Assembly (NCBI RefSeq): GCF_001562255.1
Contig: NZ_CP014301.1
Location: 3,162,001 to 3,226,000 of the forward strand
Source of the DNA: Bosea sp. PAMC 26642
Lineage (GTDB): Bacteria > Pseudomonadota > Alphaproteobacteria > Rhizobiales > Beijerinckiaceae
DNA length: 64,000 nt
Direction: 5' to 3'
The notes beneath the pieces are model-generated. The model was not told the DNA's origin. It did not search any database and saw only the letters and a program-made list of their open reading frames with translations. Within the stretch, counting starts at the first letter, position 1; each line of letters begins with the position of its first letter. A program made the translations under genes and the position numbers. Positions 17,028 through 26,110 of the stretch are shown here, piece after piece.

Positions 17028-18206
17028 TCAGTTCGCCTTGCAGGTCACCGCCGGTGCGACATCGGCTGCGCTCACCGTCGTCTTGACCACCGGCCGCAAC
17101 TCGCCGTTGACGGCTTCCACCACGCCGAAATAATTCGGCTTCAGCAACTGGCGATCCTCGGCGCGCATGACGAGCTTGCCCATGATCGTGTCATAGGTCT
17201 TGCCGGGCAGCGCCTTGGCGATGTCGTCGGTCTTGACGCTCTTCGCCTCCTTCACGGCCTGGAAGAGGACCTGGTAGCCAAGATAGGCCTCGCCCTCGAA
17301 ATTGGTCGGCGGGACCTTGTACTTGTCAGTCCATGCCTTGACGAAGGCCTTGTTTTCCGGCGTGTCGAGCGTCGAGCTGTAGTTGATGATGCCGAAGACG
17401 CCCTTGGCGGCGTCGCCCAGCGTCTTCACCGTGCCGTCCGTGGTGAAGCTGACGCCAGCGACGGTGATCGCGTCGGTCAGGCCGAACTGCTTCGACTGCT
17501 GGGCGAAGTTGATGGCGTCGCGCCCTGCGAGAACGACCCAGACCCCCTCGGCGCCAGCCTTCTTTATCTGCTCAATATAGGGCGCGAAGTCGTTGGTGTT
17601 GGCCGGCGGGAAAAGCTCCGCCACCAGCTCCTTGCCTGTTGACTTGACGGCTTCCGAGAACAGCGTCGCCGAGCCGCGACCCCAGGCGATGTCGATGGCG
17701 ACAACCGCCCATTTCTTCTCCTTGCGCTCCTTCAGCCAGGGCTTCACGGTTGCGGCGTCCATCGCCGACTGAGTGTTGACGCGGAAGACGCGCTTGACGC
17801 AGTTGGCGCCGGTCAGCTCGTCGGCCTTGTTGACAACCGAGATGTAGATCGAGCCCCAGCGTTCCATCAGCGGCGCGATGGCGAGCCCCTCGCCGGAGGC
17901 GATCATGCCGGTGACGACGGGGTAGCCCTCCATCACTAGTTTCTCGACCTGTCGGCGGGCGAGATCGGGCTTGGCCTCGGTGTCGTAGGATTTGAACTCG
18001 ACCTTGCGGCCGTCGACGCCGCCGGCGGCATTCGCCTCGTCAATGGCAAAGCGGGTCGCCCGCATCACTTCCTCGCCGAGCGAGGCATAGGTGCCCGACA
18101 TATCGGTCGCAACGCCGATTTTCAGCGGGTCGGCCGCGCTTGCCGCGCTCGCCGCCGCCAGGGCGGCGGCGAGCGCCAGGCCTGTAGTCATCACTGTCTT
18201 GGACAT
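17028..18206 (-). CDS. Branched-chain amino-acid-type ABC transporter substrate-binding protein
   Basis: A 392-residue type I periplasmic binding protein (LivJ class). Residues 1-25 are an alanine-rich signal peptide ending ASAADP, followed by LKIGVATDMSGTYASLGEE, the usual first strand and ligand loop, and by TRFAIDEANAAGGVDG. ATG 18206 follows a strong GGGAGGAA site. It is the last gene of the Liv-type operon. Homologues in aromatic-acid and fatty-acid degradation clusters carry organic acids rather than leucine; here the surrounding acyl-CoA genes suggest the same, but the ligand cannot be read from sequence. Confidence 0.88.
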   Translation of the reverse strand: MSKTVMTTGLALAAALAAASAASAADPLKIGVATDMSGTYASLGEEVMRATRFAIDEANAAGGVDGRKVEFKSYDTEAKPDLARRQVEKLVMEGYPVVTGMIASGEGLAIAPLMERWGSIYISVVNKADELTGANCVKRVFRVNTQSAMDAATVKPWLKERKEKKWAVVAIDIAWGRGSATLFSEAVKSTGKELVAELFPPANTNDFAPYIEQIKKAGAEGVWVVLAGRDAINFAQQSKQFGLTDAITVAGVSFTTDGTVKTLGDAAKGVFGIINYSSTLDTPENKAFVKAWTDKYKVPPTNFEGEAYLGYQVLFQAVKEAKSVKTDDIAKALPGKTYDTIMGKLVMRAEDRQLLKPNYFGVVEAVNGELRPVVKTTVSAADVAPAVTCKAN

Positions 18207-18273
18207 GTTTTCATTCCTCCCAGGGGTTCGGCCTCGGTTGGGCCCGTGTTCGCCCGTGTCTTCGACGGGTTGG

Positions 18274-18969
18274 CTAGATCGCGATATGCTGCTGAAACTC
18301 CTCCGCTCCCACGTCAGCGAGCGGGCCGGAGGCGGCGACCGCACCTTTGGACAGCACGTAGAAGCGCTCGGCGACGCGCCGGATCAGACCGACGCTCTGC
18401 TCGATCAGCAGGATGGCCATCCCGTCATTGCCGAGGCGCACGAGGAGGTCGGCAAGCTCGTCGACGATTACGGGAGCAAGCCCCTCGCTCGGTTCGTCGA
18501 GGATGAGCAGGTCGGGATTGGCCATCAGCGCGCGGCCGATTGCCAGCATCTGCTGCTGGCCGCCGCTGAGTGCGAGGCCCAGGCTCGCCTTGCGTTCCTC
18601 AAGGATCGGGAACAGCGCCTTGACGCTCGCAAGTGACCAGGCGCCGCGCCGCCCGGTGGCGGCACCTAGCAAAAGATTTTCCTCGACCGTAAGGTTGGTG
18701 ATGATTCCGCGTCCTTGCAGCACGACCGAGATGCCGTTCTGCGCAGCCGTATAGCGCTGCAGGTTGCGCATCGGCTTACCGCGGATCGCGACATGCCCTC
18801 GCTCAATTCGCGTGACCCCGCAGAGCGTGTTGACAACCGTTGTCTTGCCGACGCCGTTGCGCCCGACGAGCGCGACGCGCTCGCCTGCGGCGATGTCGAA
18901 CGAGACGCCATTGAGGATGCGGGCCTGGCCGTAGAGGGCATGGACATCATGGAAGGAGAGCAGCGACAT
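18274..18969 (-). CDS. livF: Liv-type ABC transporter ATP-binding protein LivF
   Basis: A 231-residue ATPase. Walker A GRNGVGKTT is near residue 38, the signature LSGGQQQMLAIGRAL near 134, Walker B LLILDEPSEGLAP next, and the switch histidine position is glutamine/serine in LIEQS, which is normal for LivF (LVEQN-like). It overlaps the livG stop by 3 bp. Together with LivG it powers the LivHM channel. Confidence 0.92.
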   Translation of the reverse strand: MSLLSFHDVHALYGQARILNGVSFDIAAGERVALVGRNGVGKTTVVNTLCGVTRIERGHVAIRGKPMRNLQRYTAAQNGISVVLQGRGIITNLTVEENLLLGAATGRRGAWSLASVKALFPILEERKASLGLALSGGQQQMLAIGRALMANPDLLILDEPSEGLAPVIVDELADLLVRLGNDGMAILLIEQSVGLIRRVAERFYVLSKGAVAASGPLADVGAEEFQQHIAI

Positions 18970-19679
18970 CACGCCTCCGTCCCGAGATAGGCCGTGACGA
19001 CGCGCTGGTCGGCACGAATCTCCGCCACACTGCCTTCGGCGAGCATCTCGCCGAGATGGAGCACGGTGATCGCGTCGCAGATGCTGAAGACCACCTGCAT
19101 GTCGTGCTCGACGAGCAGCACCGTGACGTTCCAGCGATTGGCGAGGTCGCGCAGGATCGTCGCCAGCCCATGCGATTCCTCTACGGTGAGGCCCGCGGCC
19201 GGCTCGTCGAGAAGCAACACGCTGGGGCGCCCGACCAGTGCGAGCGCAAGGTCGAGACGGCGCTGGTCGCCATAGCTGATCTCCGCGGCCGGCATCCTTG
19301 CCAGCGCCGTGAGATCGAGTTCGGCCATGACCTCCTCGACGCCGGCATCGGTCACGGCCCAGGAGGCGATGCGCAACTGCTGCTCGACGGTGAGCGCCGG
19401 GAAGATGTTGGTGCGCTGGAACGATCTGGCGAGACCGAGCCGGCGCCGTTCCTGCGGTTTCAGAGTGGAGATGTCGCGCCCGTCGAGCAGCACCTTGCCC
19501 GGTTGGCCGCGCACTCGGCCGGAGAGCACATCGATCAGCGTCGACTTTCCGGCGCCGTTGGGGCCGATCAGCCCCCGAATCTCGCCGCGCTTTACGGCGA
19601 TGTCCACGTCCTTCAGGGCGCGGAAACCGCCATAACGCCGCTCGACGCCGATGCCCTGGATCGCGAAGCTCTCGCTCAT
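18969..19679 (-). CDS. livG: Liv-type ABC transporter ATP-binding protein LivG
   Basis: A 236-residue ATPase with Walker A GPNGAGKSTLID near residue 39, the LivG-type LARSFQRTNIFPALTV Q-loop, signature ISYGDQRRLDLALAL, Walker B LLLDEPAAGLT and switch histidine in LVEHDM. The signature serine-glycine-glycine is replaced by SYGD, as is common in LivG proteins. It overlaps livM by 4 bp. Confidence 0.92.
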   Translation of the reverse strand: MSESFAIQGIGVERRYGGFRALKDVDIAVKRGEIRGLIGPNGAGKSTLIDVLSGRVRGQPGKVLLDGRDISTLKPQERRRLGLARSFQRTNIFPALTVEQQLRIASWAVTDAGVEEVMAELDLTALARMPAAEISYGDQRRLDLALALVGRPSVLLLDEPAAGLTVEESHGLATILRDLANRWNVTVLLVEHDMQVVFSICDAITVLHLGEMLAEGSVAEIRADQRVVTAYLGTEA

Positions 19680-20680
19680 GACCGGCTCCGCTGTCGGGTC
19701 CAGGCCCGGGAGGCCAGTCCGACAATGCCCTGCGGCATCAGAAGTGTGACGGCGACGAGGACGCTGCCGACGATCGCCGGCCAGTACTCGGCGAAGCGGC
19801 CGGCGAAGTCCTTGAGGAAGAAGAAGCAGACCGCTCCGAAAGCCGGGCCGATGATGAACTGCGCGCCGCCCACGACCGCCATGATCAGCGCCGATCCCGA
19901 CAGGCTCCAGTGGAACATCTGCGGCGCGATGTAGCCATTGTAGGTCGCCTGCAGCAGGCCGGCTATGGCGGCAAGGAATGCCGAAATCGCATAGACGATC
20001 GCGGGTGGGATCGTGGTGTCGTGACCGATGAACCGTGCCCGCTCCTCGTTGTCGCGCACGGCAGCGGCGATCTGCCCCATCCGGCTGTTGGCGAAGAGCG
20101 CGAGCCCCGCAAGCGACAGTACCAGGATCGACCAAGAAATAACGACCATCACGGCGGGGTTCTGCAGGGAATTCGAGGCGAAGCCAAAGATGCGTTGCGG
20201 CAGGTCGAAGGACATGCCGTCATCGCCTTTGGCGAGTTCGCGCCAGCGGAATGCAATTTCGTAGAAGGCCTGGCCGACCGCGAGCGTTAGCATGGCATGG
20301 GCGACGCCGGTGATGCGCGCGAAGACGATGCCGAGCAGAAAGGCGACCAGCGTCGGCAGGGCGAGCGCGAGCACGAAGGCAAGCTCAGGCGCCATCGCCT
20401 GGCGTGCCACCAGGACGCCGAAGGCATAGCCGCCGAGCCCGAAGAACGCCGCCTGGCCGAAACTCACACGCCCGTTCTGAAGGATGAGGAAGCCGACGCT
20501 GGTGGCGAGCAGGGCATCGAAAATCGCCTGCGTCGTCAGCGAGAGCGTGAGCTTCGAGGCGACGAGCCAGGGCGTGGCGACGCCCAAAGCCAGTGCCAGT
20601 GCGGCTACGCCGACGATCCATGCCGTCCTGGGCATGGGCCGGGCTCCGCTGAGCGCGGGCGTGTCGGCAACCGGGCTCAT
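19676..20680 (-). CDS. livM: Liv-type ABC transporter permease LivM
   Basis: A 334-residue membrane protein with about nine hydrophobic segments. The LivM-type motif NGRVSFGQAAFFGLGGYAF near residue 70 and the cytoplasmic loop RMGQIAAAVRDNEERARFIG identify the branched-chain permease family. It overlaps livH by 4 bp and pairs with it to form the channel. Confidence 0.9.
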   Translation of the reverse strand: MSPVADTPALSGARPMPRTAWIVGVAALALALGVATPWLVASKLTLSLTTQAIFDALLATSVGFLILQNGRVSFGQAAFFGLGGYAFGVLVARQAMAPELAFVLALALPTLVAFLLGIVFARITGVAHAMLTLAVGQAFYEIAFRWRELAKGDDGMSFDLPQRIFGFASNSLQNPAVMVVISWSILVLSLAGLALFANSRMGQIAAAVRDNEERARFIGHDTTIPPAIVYAISAFLAAIAGLLQATYNGYIAPQMFHWSLSGSALIMAVVGGAQFIIGPAFGAVCFFFLKDFAGRFAEYWPAIVGSVLVAVTLLMPQGIVGLASRAWTRQRSRS

Positions 20681-21525
20681 GTCCGCGACCCCGCGAAGCC
20701 AGTGGGTCGCCAGATCAGGATTCCGATCATCAGCATGAAGGGCAGCATCGTCGCGGCCCAGGGCAGGTAGATCGCGCCAAGGTTATGAATTTGGCCGATC
20801 AGTAGTGCCGCGATAAAGGCGCCACCGAAGCTGCCGAGCCCGCCGATGACGACGACGATGAAGGAATCGATCAGGATATAGTTGCCCATTGTCGGCGACA
20901 GGGTCAGGAGCGGTCCGGCCACCACGCCAGACAGTCCCGCCAGCGCCGTGCCGAGCCCGACGACGATAAGACTCAGCCGGTCGACATCGATGCCCTGTAT
21001 CGACGTGACATGCGCGTTTGTGCTGGCGGCGCGGACATAGAGGCCCATCCGCGTGAAGCGCAGCCACGCCGCGAGGCCTATCGCGACCATCAGACTGACG
21101 GCGATGATGAAGAGCCGGTAGATCGGGAACGGCGACCCAGCGATCTCGATAGTGCCCGCTAGCAGCCTCGGCACGGGGTAGCTCAGATATGCCTTGCCCC
21201 AGGTGACGGTAACGACCGTCTCGAGGATCAGCAGCAGGCCAAAGGTGATCAATACGGTGACGATATGGTCGTGCTTGCGGAGGCTGCGGAAGACGAGCAC
21301 GTCGAGTATGCAGCCAACAGCGGCCATGACCACGACGGAGACGAGGAGGCCAAGCCACCATTGGCCCGACGCGGCCAGCGTGTAGCCGATATAGGAGCCG
21401 AGCATGAACAGCGCGCCATGAGCGAAGTTCACCACCTCGCGTAGACCGAAGATCAAAACGAGGCCGACCGCCAGCAGATAGAGCAGACCGCCATAGACCA
21501 CGCCGTTGAGAAGCTGGATCGCCAT
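20677..21525 (-). CDS. livH: Liv-type ABC transporter permease LivH
   Basis: A 282-residue membrane protein beginning MAIQLLNGVVYGGLLYLLAV, typical for LivH, with LREVVNFAHGALFMLGSY near residue 30 and the conserved TRMGLYVRAASTNAH loop. The start at 21525 is 5 bp after the stop of the upstream SDR gene; a longer in-frame start at 21591 would overlap that SDR by 60 bp. Confidence 0.9.
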   Translation of the reverse strand: MAIQLLNGVVYGGLLYLLAVGLVLIFGLREVVNFAHGALFMLGSYIGYTLAASGQWWLGLLVSVVVMAAVGCILDVLVFRSLRKHDHIVTVLITFGLLLILETVVTVTWGKAYLSYPVPRLLAGTIEIAGSPFPIYRLFIIAVSLMVAIGLAAWLRFTRMGLYVRAASTNAHVTSIQGIDVDRLSLIVVGLGTALAGLSGVVAGPLLTLSPTMGNYILIDSFIVVVIGGLGSFGGAFIAALLIGQIHNLGAIYLPWAATMLPFMLMIGILIWRPTGFAGSRT

Positions 21526-21529
21526 GCGT

Positions 21530-22303
21530 CTATCCCGCCGTATAGCCGCCATCGACGTAGATGGTCTGGCCGGTGATGTAGGAGGCGGCACGGGACGCCA
21601 GGAAAACGATCAGGCCCGTGACGTCGTCCACCTCGCCGAGACGTCCTATCGCCGAGCGTGACAGGACCTTGTCGTACAGCTGCGGCTGGGTGCGGATCAG
21701 ATCGCGGTTGAGATCGGTGACGATGACGGTGGCGCCGACGGTGTTGACCGTGATGCCCTCACGGCCGAGTTCGAAGGCCATGGCCGCGCCGAAATTAGCG
21801 AGCCCGGCCTTGGCGGCGCAATAGGCCGTGCGGTTGGCCATGCCCCGTCCCGACAGGATCGAGCCCATATTGATGATGCGGCCATAGGCATTGCCGGTCA
21901 TCACCGGAGCGAAGGCGCGCGAGCACAGGAATGCGCCGGTCAGGCTGACGTCGACAACATCGCGCCATTCCGACAGGGAGGTCTCGGCGAGTAGCTTCGG
22001 TGAGGTGACGCCAGCATTGTTGAACAGGATGTCGACCCGACCGAAGGCAGCGACGACGGCGTCCCGCGCGGCAGCGACGGCGTTCTCGTCGGTAACGTCG
22101 GCCTCCACGACGAGCGCGCGCCGTCCCGTCGCCTCCACTGCCTTCGCCGTGTGCTCGAGCTTGACCCGGTTGCGGCCGATTACAGCGACATCTGCGCCTG
22201 CCTCGGCCAAGGCCTGGGCCGCGGCGGAGCCAATGCCGCCGCTGCCGCCGGTAACGACCGCCGCGAGGCCTTCGAGGCGAAATGGGTCTGATTTCATGGC
22301 CAT
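21530..22303 (-). CDS. Short-chain dehydrogenase/reductase
   Basis: A 257-residue classical SDR: TGGSGGIG cofactor loop near 18, FNNAG near 95, YCAAKAG (YxxxK) near 162 and the ending TGQTIYVDGGYTAG. The start is ATG 22303 or the next ATG at 22297. It lies between a second SDR and livH in one operon, so it is probably a dehydrogenase step for the imported compound. Substrate unknown. Confidence 0.85.
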   Translation of the reverse strand: MAMKSDPFRLEGLAAVVTGGSGGIGSAAAQALAEAGADVAVIGRNRVKLEHTAKAVEATGRRALVVEADVTDENAVAAARDAVVAAFGRVDILFNNAGVTSPKLLAETSLSEWRDVVDVSLTGAFLCSRAFAPVMTGNAYGRIINMGSILSGRGMANRTAYCAAKAGLANFGAAMAFELGREGITVNTVGATVIVTDLNRDLIRTQPQLYDKVLSRSAIGRLGEVDDVTGLIVFLASRAASYITGQTIYVDGGYTAG

Positions 22304-22310
22304 GGACTGC

Positions 22311-23087
22311 TCACATCGCCATCTGGCCGCCATCGACCGGCAGGGCGATACCGGTGACGACGCGGGCCTCGTCGGAGGCGAGGAATAGGGCGGCCGCCGC
22401 AATATCCTCGGGCTCCGGCATGCGGCCGAGCGGAATCGTCGCGCGGAACCGCTTTATTGCCTCGTCGCGGTCATTCGCCATGCCGGGCAGGAAGGCCGAA
22501 AGCATCGGCGTTTCCGTAACGGTCGGGCAGATCGCATTGACGCGGATGTTTTGAGGCGCGAGCTCCAGCGCGAGGCTGCGCACGAGCCCGACGATGCCGT
22601 GCTTGGCGACCGTATAGAGGCTGAAATTCGGCTTCGCCTTGAGACCCTGAAGCGAGGAGGTGAAGAGCAGCGAGGCGCCAGCGGGATTACCCGAGGCGCT
22701 CTGGCGCAGTGCCGGCAGCGCCGCGCGTGTCATCTTGAGCACGCCGACGAGATTGACCCGCAGCACGCGCTCCATCATCTCGTCGTCGATCGTCTCGAAG
22801 CTGCCGGTAAACGGGCCGCCGGCATTGTTGTGCAGGACATCGAGCGCGCCGAAGCGCTCCAGCGCGAAGGTCACCGCGTGGTTGCAGTCGTCGCTCGAAG
22901 TGTGGTCGCAATGACAGAAGGCCGCCGCCTCGCCGATCCCGGCCGCTACGCTGCGGCCGGCTTCGTCGGCTATGTCCGTCACCACGACCCGCGCGCCTTC
23001 CGCCGCGAAGCGCTGCGCGACGGCCCTGCCGAGTCCGGACCCGGCGCCGGTGATCAACGCGACCCTGCCTTGCAGTCGGCCCGTCAT
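22311..23087 (-). CDS. Short-chain dehydrogenase/reductase
   Basis: A 258-residue SDR: TGAGSGLG loop near 13, HNNAGG near 87, YTVAKHG (YxxxK) near 155 and TGIALPVDGGQMAM at the end. Its start overlaps the stop of the 66-residue gene before it by 3 bp, showing tight coupling. The sequence differs clearly from the neighbouring SDR, so this is not a recent duplication. Confidence 0.85.
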   Translation of the reverse strand: MTGRLQGRVALITGAGSGLGRAVAQRFAAEGARVVVTDIADEAGRSVAAGIGEAAAFCHCDHTSSDDCNHAVTFALERFGALDVLHNNAGGPFTGSFETIDDEMMERVLRVNLVGVLKMTRAALPALRQSASGNPAGASLLFTSSLQGLKAKPNFSLYTVAKHGIVGLVRSLALELAPQNIRVNAICPTVTETPMLSAFLPGMANDRDEAIKRFRATIPLGRMPEPEDIAAAALFLASDEARVVTGIALPVDGGQMAM

Positions 23088-23284
23088 GCGCTCGCACCGG
23101 AGATCCGGGTCGCCGGTGGCTCGGTGATCTCGACCATGGCCGCGATGCGGCCGCGCAACTGCGCCGCCTGCCCGCAAAGCAGCGGGTCGTCGGTGCGGCA
23201 CAGCCGTTCGGCATCGGCAAGCATGCGGATGAGAATCGCGTGCTCGTCGTCAGAACGGCTCTCATGGCGACGATCATCGCTCAT
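23084..23284 (-). CDS. Small uncharacterised protein (66 aa)
   Basis: A short gene that fills the gap between the enoyl-CoA hydratase and an SDR. It starts with MSDDRRHESRSDDEHAI, then has a helical middle (LIRMLADAERLCRTDDPLL) and a conserved-looking tail with GQAAQLRGRIAAMVE. ATG 23284 follows AAGGAA at a good distance and its stop overlaps the next start, which supports expression. No domain or membrane segment is recognised. It could be an accessory subunit of a neighbouring enzyme, but that is only position. Confidence 0.55.
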   Translation of the reverse strand: MSDDRRHESRSDDEHAILIRMLADAERLCRTDDPLLCGQAAQLRGRIAAMVEITEPPATRISGASA

Positions 23285-23405
23285 CGGCATTTCCTTCCCA
23301 GTCATCGGCCTCTTGTCGTGCGGCTGCGCCGTACCCGGGCCTTCAAAGTCGGTTCTCGGTGGCCGCGCCGCCAGCATCGAAGCCTGGCGCAAACGCGGCT
23401 GTCAG

Positions 23406-24194
23406 TCACGTTCGATAGGACGGCTTGCGCTTCTCCTTGAAGGCGAGCAGCCCCTCGGTCGCGTCCGGCACCGTCGTCGCGTAGTTCAGCACGAAGTCTA
23501 TCTCGTAGCGCAGACCGGTCTCGAGATCCGTCGTCAGCGTCTTGTTGACGAGATGCTTGGCCGATGCCAGGCCGACACGGCTCTTGTCGGCGAGCTTCGC
23601 GATGAGCCGGTCGAATGCCTGCTCGAGTTCTGCATGGGGCACGACCTCGTTGACCAGCCCGATCTCGCGGGCTTCCGCGGCGCTGAGCATTTGTCCGGTG
23701 AGCATCAGGTGTTTGGCGCGCAGCAGGCCGATCGCACGTGGCAGGCGCTGCGAACCGCCTGCTCCGGGCAACTGTCCGAAATTGAGGTGCCCATCGCCGA
23801 TCCGAGCCGTATCAGCCGCCAGCACGATGTCGCAAGCCAGCAGCAGTTCGAGCCCGCCTGCGACGCAGACGCCATTGATCAGTGCGACATAAATCTTCTG
23901 CGAGCTCTCGATGCCGGCCAGCATCGCGAAGAAATCGTCCAGAAAACCCGCGAACTGCGCCGGCTCGCGGTAGAGTTTGAGATAGCCGTCGAGATCGCCG
24001 CCTGCCGAAAAACTGCGGCCGCTGCCGATGATGCTGACGACGAAGACATCGGGCATGGCCTCGATCGCTTCGACGGACTGCTTGAGCTCGCGAACTGTCG
24101 TCCAGTCGAGAGGGTTCAGCTTGTCTTCGCGCATGAGCGACAGCCGGACATGCCCGCCGGATCGCTCCAGCCTGACATTGCGGTCTTCCGTCAT
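23406..24194 (-). CDS. Enoyl-CoA hydratase/isomerase
   Basis: A 262-residue crotonase-family protein. The oxyanion-hole segments are FSAGGDLDGYL near 64 and VCVAGGLELLLACDIVLAA near 110, and the catalytic region IGDGHLNFGQLPGAGGSQRLP has glutamine/asparagine-type residues where classical hydratases carry a glutamate, so the reaction may be isomerisation or C-C cleavage rather than hydration. The start is uncertain: ATG 24218 would add eight residues. It lies 138 bp downstream of a thiolase gene, with an operator-like site at 24241-24251 between. Confidence 0.82.
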   Translation of the reverse strand: MTEDRNVRLERSGGHVRLSLMREDKLNPLDWTTVRELKQSVEAIEAMPDVFVVSIIGSGRSFSAGGDLDGYLKLYREPAQFAGFLDDFFAMLAGIESSQKIYVALINGVCVAGGLELLLACDIVLAADTARIGDGHLNFGQLPGAGGSQRLPRAIGLLRAKHLMLTGQMLSAAEAREIGLVNEVVPHAELEQAFDRLIAKLADKSRVGLASAKHLVNKTLTTDLETGLRYEIDFVLNYATTVPDATEGLLAFKEKRKPSYRT

Positions 24195-24240
24195 CGACGC
24201 ATCGCTTTTCGCTAACATCCGCTTCGAGCCAATTGTCCGC

Positions 24241-24251
24241 TTGTCCGACAG
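24241..24251. promoter_or_regulatory. TTGTCCGACA operator-like site before the enoyl-CoA hydratase operon
   Basis: TTGTCCGACAG lies 47 bp upstream of the enoyl-CoA hydratase start, with a second half-like TTGTCCG just before it (24233-24239). It matches the sites at 6451, 11727 and 25582. Confidence 0.45.
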
Positions 24252-24332
24252 AGACGAGGCTACCATCTGCCTGCGGCACGATCAAGAGATTGAAGATGCG
24301 TCCGCTGGATTATTCGGCTTCTGCGAGGGGTT

Positions 24333-25514
24333 TCAGACGCGCTCGAAGATCGCCGAGATTCCCTGGCCGCCGCCGATGCACATCGTGACAAGCGCATAGC
24401 GACCGCCGCTGCGCCGCAGTTCGTGCACTGCCTTGACGACGTTGATCGCGCCCGTCGCACCCACGGGGTGACCCAGCGAGATGCCGCTGCCATTGGGGTT
24501 GACGATGGCGGGATCGAAATCGAGTTCGCGGGACACCGCGCAGGCCTGTGCCGCGAAGGCCTCGTTCGACTCGATCACGTCGAGATCGCGAACAGTCAGC
24601 CCCGCCCTGGCCAAGGCCGCGCGTGTCGCCGGAACAGGGCCGATGCCCATATAGTTCGGATCGACTCCGGCGTGGCCATAGGCGACGAGCCGCGCCAGCG
24701 GCGTGGCGCCGCTGCGCCGGACCGCCTCGGCGCTTGCCAACACGATCGCGGCGGCGCCGTCATTGATGCCCGAGGCGTTGCCTGCGGTGACGGAGCCGGC
24801 CTCTTTTTTGAAGATCGTGCGAAGACCGGCGAGATCAGCTTCCTTCACATCGTGGCGGACATGCTCGTCCTCTGCGAAAACAACGGGGCCGGACCGGGTC
24901 TTGATGTCGACGCCGACGATCTGATCCCTGAACCGACCCTCCCTTATCGCATGCGAGGCGCGGCGATGGCTCTCGACCGCGAGTGCGTCCTGAGCCTCGC
25001 GGCTGACGGCATAGCGCGCGGCGACATTCTCGGCCGTCACGCCCATCAGGATCCGTCCGAAGGGATCGCGCAGCGCCCCGTCGAGCATGTCGACCATCGC
25101 CGTATCGCCCATCTTCACGCCCCATCGCATGGCCTGCGACAGAAACGGCGCGCGGCTCATGCTTTCGGAGCCGCCGCAGAGAGCGACATCTGTATCGCCG
25201 AGCAAGATCGTCTGTGCCGCAGAAATGACGGCCTGCAGCCCCGATCCGCAAAGTCGGTTCACTGTGAATGCCGGCGTCTCGATCGGAATGCCCCCGTTCA
25301 CGGCCGCGACGCGGGCGATATAGGCGTCCCGCGGCTCCGTCTGGATGACCTGGCCCCAGGCGACATGCCCGACCTCGTCGGCGGCGGTCCCGCTGCGCGC
25401 CATCGCCGCCTTGACCACCGTGCTCGCCAGTTCGGCCGGCGCGATGTCCTTTAGCGCACCGGCGAAGGCGCCGATTGCGGTACGTTGACCCGCTACAATG
25501 AAAACCTCGGTCAT
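24333..25514 (-). CDS. Acetyl-CoA C-acyltransferase (thiolase)
   Basis: A 393-residue thiolase with all catalytic residues: nucleophilic Cys89 in NRLCGSGLQA, the histidine in ISLGHPVGATGA near 346 and the second cysteine in CIGGGQG near 380. It catalyses thiolytic cleavage of 3-ketoacyl-CoA to acetyl-CoA and a shortened acyl-CoA, the final beta-oxidation step. It heads the minus-strand genes that continue with enoyl-CoA hydratase, SDRs and the Liv transporter. In contrast to the thiolase homologue at 10298 this one looks fully active. Confidence 0.92.
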   Translation of the reverse strand: MTEVFIVAGQRTAIGAFAGALKDIAPAELASTVVKAAMARSGTAADEVGHVAWGQVIQTEPRDAYIARVAAVNGGIPIETPAFTVNRLCGSGLQAVISAAQTILLGDTDVALCGGSESMSRAPFLSQAMRWGVKMGDTAMVDMLDGALRDPFGRILMGVTAENVAARYAVSREAQDALAVESHRRASHAIREGRFRDQIVGVDIKTRSGPVVFAEDEHVRHDVKEADLAGLRTIFKKEAGSVTAGNASGINDGAAAIVLASAEAVRRSGATPLARLVAYGHAGVDPNYMGIGPVPATRAALARAGLTVRDLDVIESNEAFAAQACAVSRELDFDPAIVNPNGSGISLGHPVGATGAINVVKAVHELRRSGGRYALVTMCIGGGQGISAIFERV

Positions 25515-25581
25515 CCGTCACTCCGCTCGATCGCGCGCCTCGGCTGAAATCGGCGCAGCACAACCTGAGTTTAATGTCGGG

Positions 25582-25592
25582 TTGTCCGACAC
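25582..25592. promoter_or_regulatory. TTGTCCGACA operator-like site before the thiolase gene
   Basis: TTGTCCGACAC lies 68 bp upstream of the thiolase ATG. It shares ten of eleven bases with the perfect palindrome at 11727. Confidence 0.45.
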
Positions 25593-25761
25593 GCAACATG
25601 GATCACAGTGAGTTCGATGGGCAATCTCGCAACCATCGCCGGGCTGCAAAGCTGGCTCCTGACGACACGGTTAGCCGCTGGCGCATCGTTCATGAGCACT
25701 CGTCCTATCAGATAGCGATGGACGAAAGTTGCAAGGCACTTACTGATCTCAAACCAGAGGG

Positions 25762-26028
25762 ATGGCCGCTCCACGGTCTCCGCGCTGGAACAACTTCTAT
25801 GACCCGCGGGTTCGTTCAGCAGGCAGCTAGAAGGAACATGTCCTGCGCGATGGTGAAGGAAACAAGTTATCCGATGCCGAGGTCGAGAAGGTGAAGTCCG
25901 CTGAAGTAAAGCCTGCGGACGCCTCCCTCAACACGATCTCGGTCGACCCGCATGCGGGCGAAGAGGCCGCCACTAATAAGGATGCAGAACCGCTGCCCCC
26001 AACGCCGCCAGGCATTCCGACATTCTGA
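25762..26028 (+). pseudogene. Small ORF interrupted by TAG, function unknown
   Basis: An ATG frame at 25762 reads MAAPRSPRWNNFYDPRVRSA, meets TAG at 25828, then continues in the same frame through VLRDGEGNKLSDAEVEKVKS to a proline-rich end (PLPPTPPGIPTF) and TGA at 26028. The post-stop part has a protein-like, acidic, low-complexity composition. It may be an 88-codon gene disabled by one nonsense mutation. No family is recognised, and it could also be chance. Confidence 0.3.
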
Positions 26029-26110
26029 GCAAGGGCTGTTCTGAGGCCTTGCTCGTCGGGTTGATAGATGCGGCGGCGCTCGTCGGCTCCACGGCAGCAG
26101 CGAGTCTGAA

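Larger units (their letters stand above)
25515..26110. other. Intergenic region with an operator-like site and a broken small ORF
   Basis: About 600 bp between convergently arranged catabolic blocks. The right part of the thiolase promoter (25515-25600) holds TTGTCCGACAC at 25582-25592. A small interrupted frame lies at 25762-26028. The rest shows no recognisable feature. Confidence 0.45.

Noticed and set aside
25574..25894. 106-codon frame upstream of the amino-acid transporter
   Set aside because: It starts inside the thiolase promoter motif and lacks recognisable features; the broken frame at 25762 is more protein-like.
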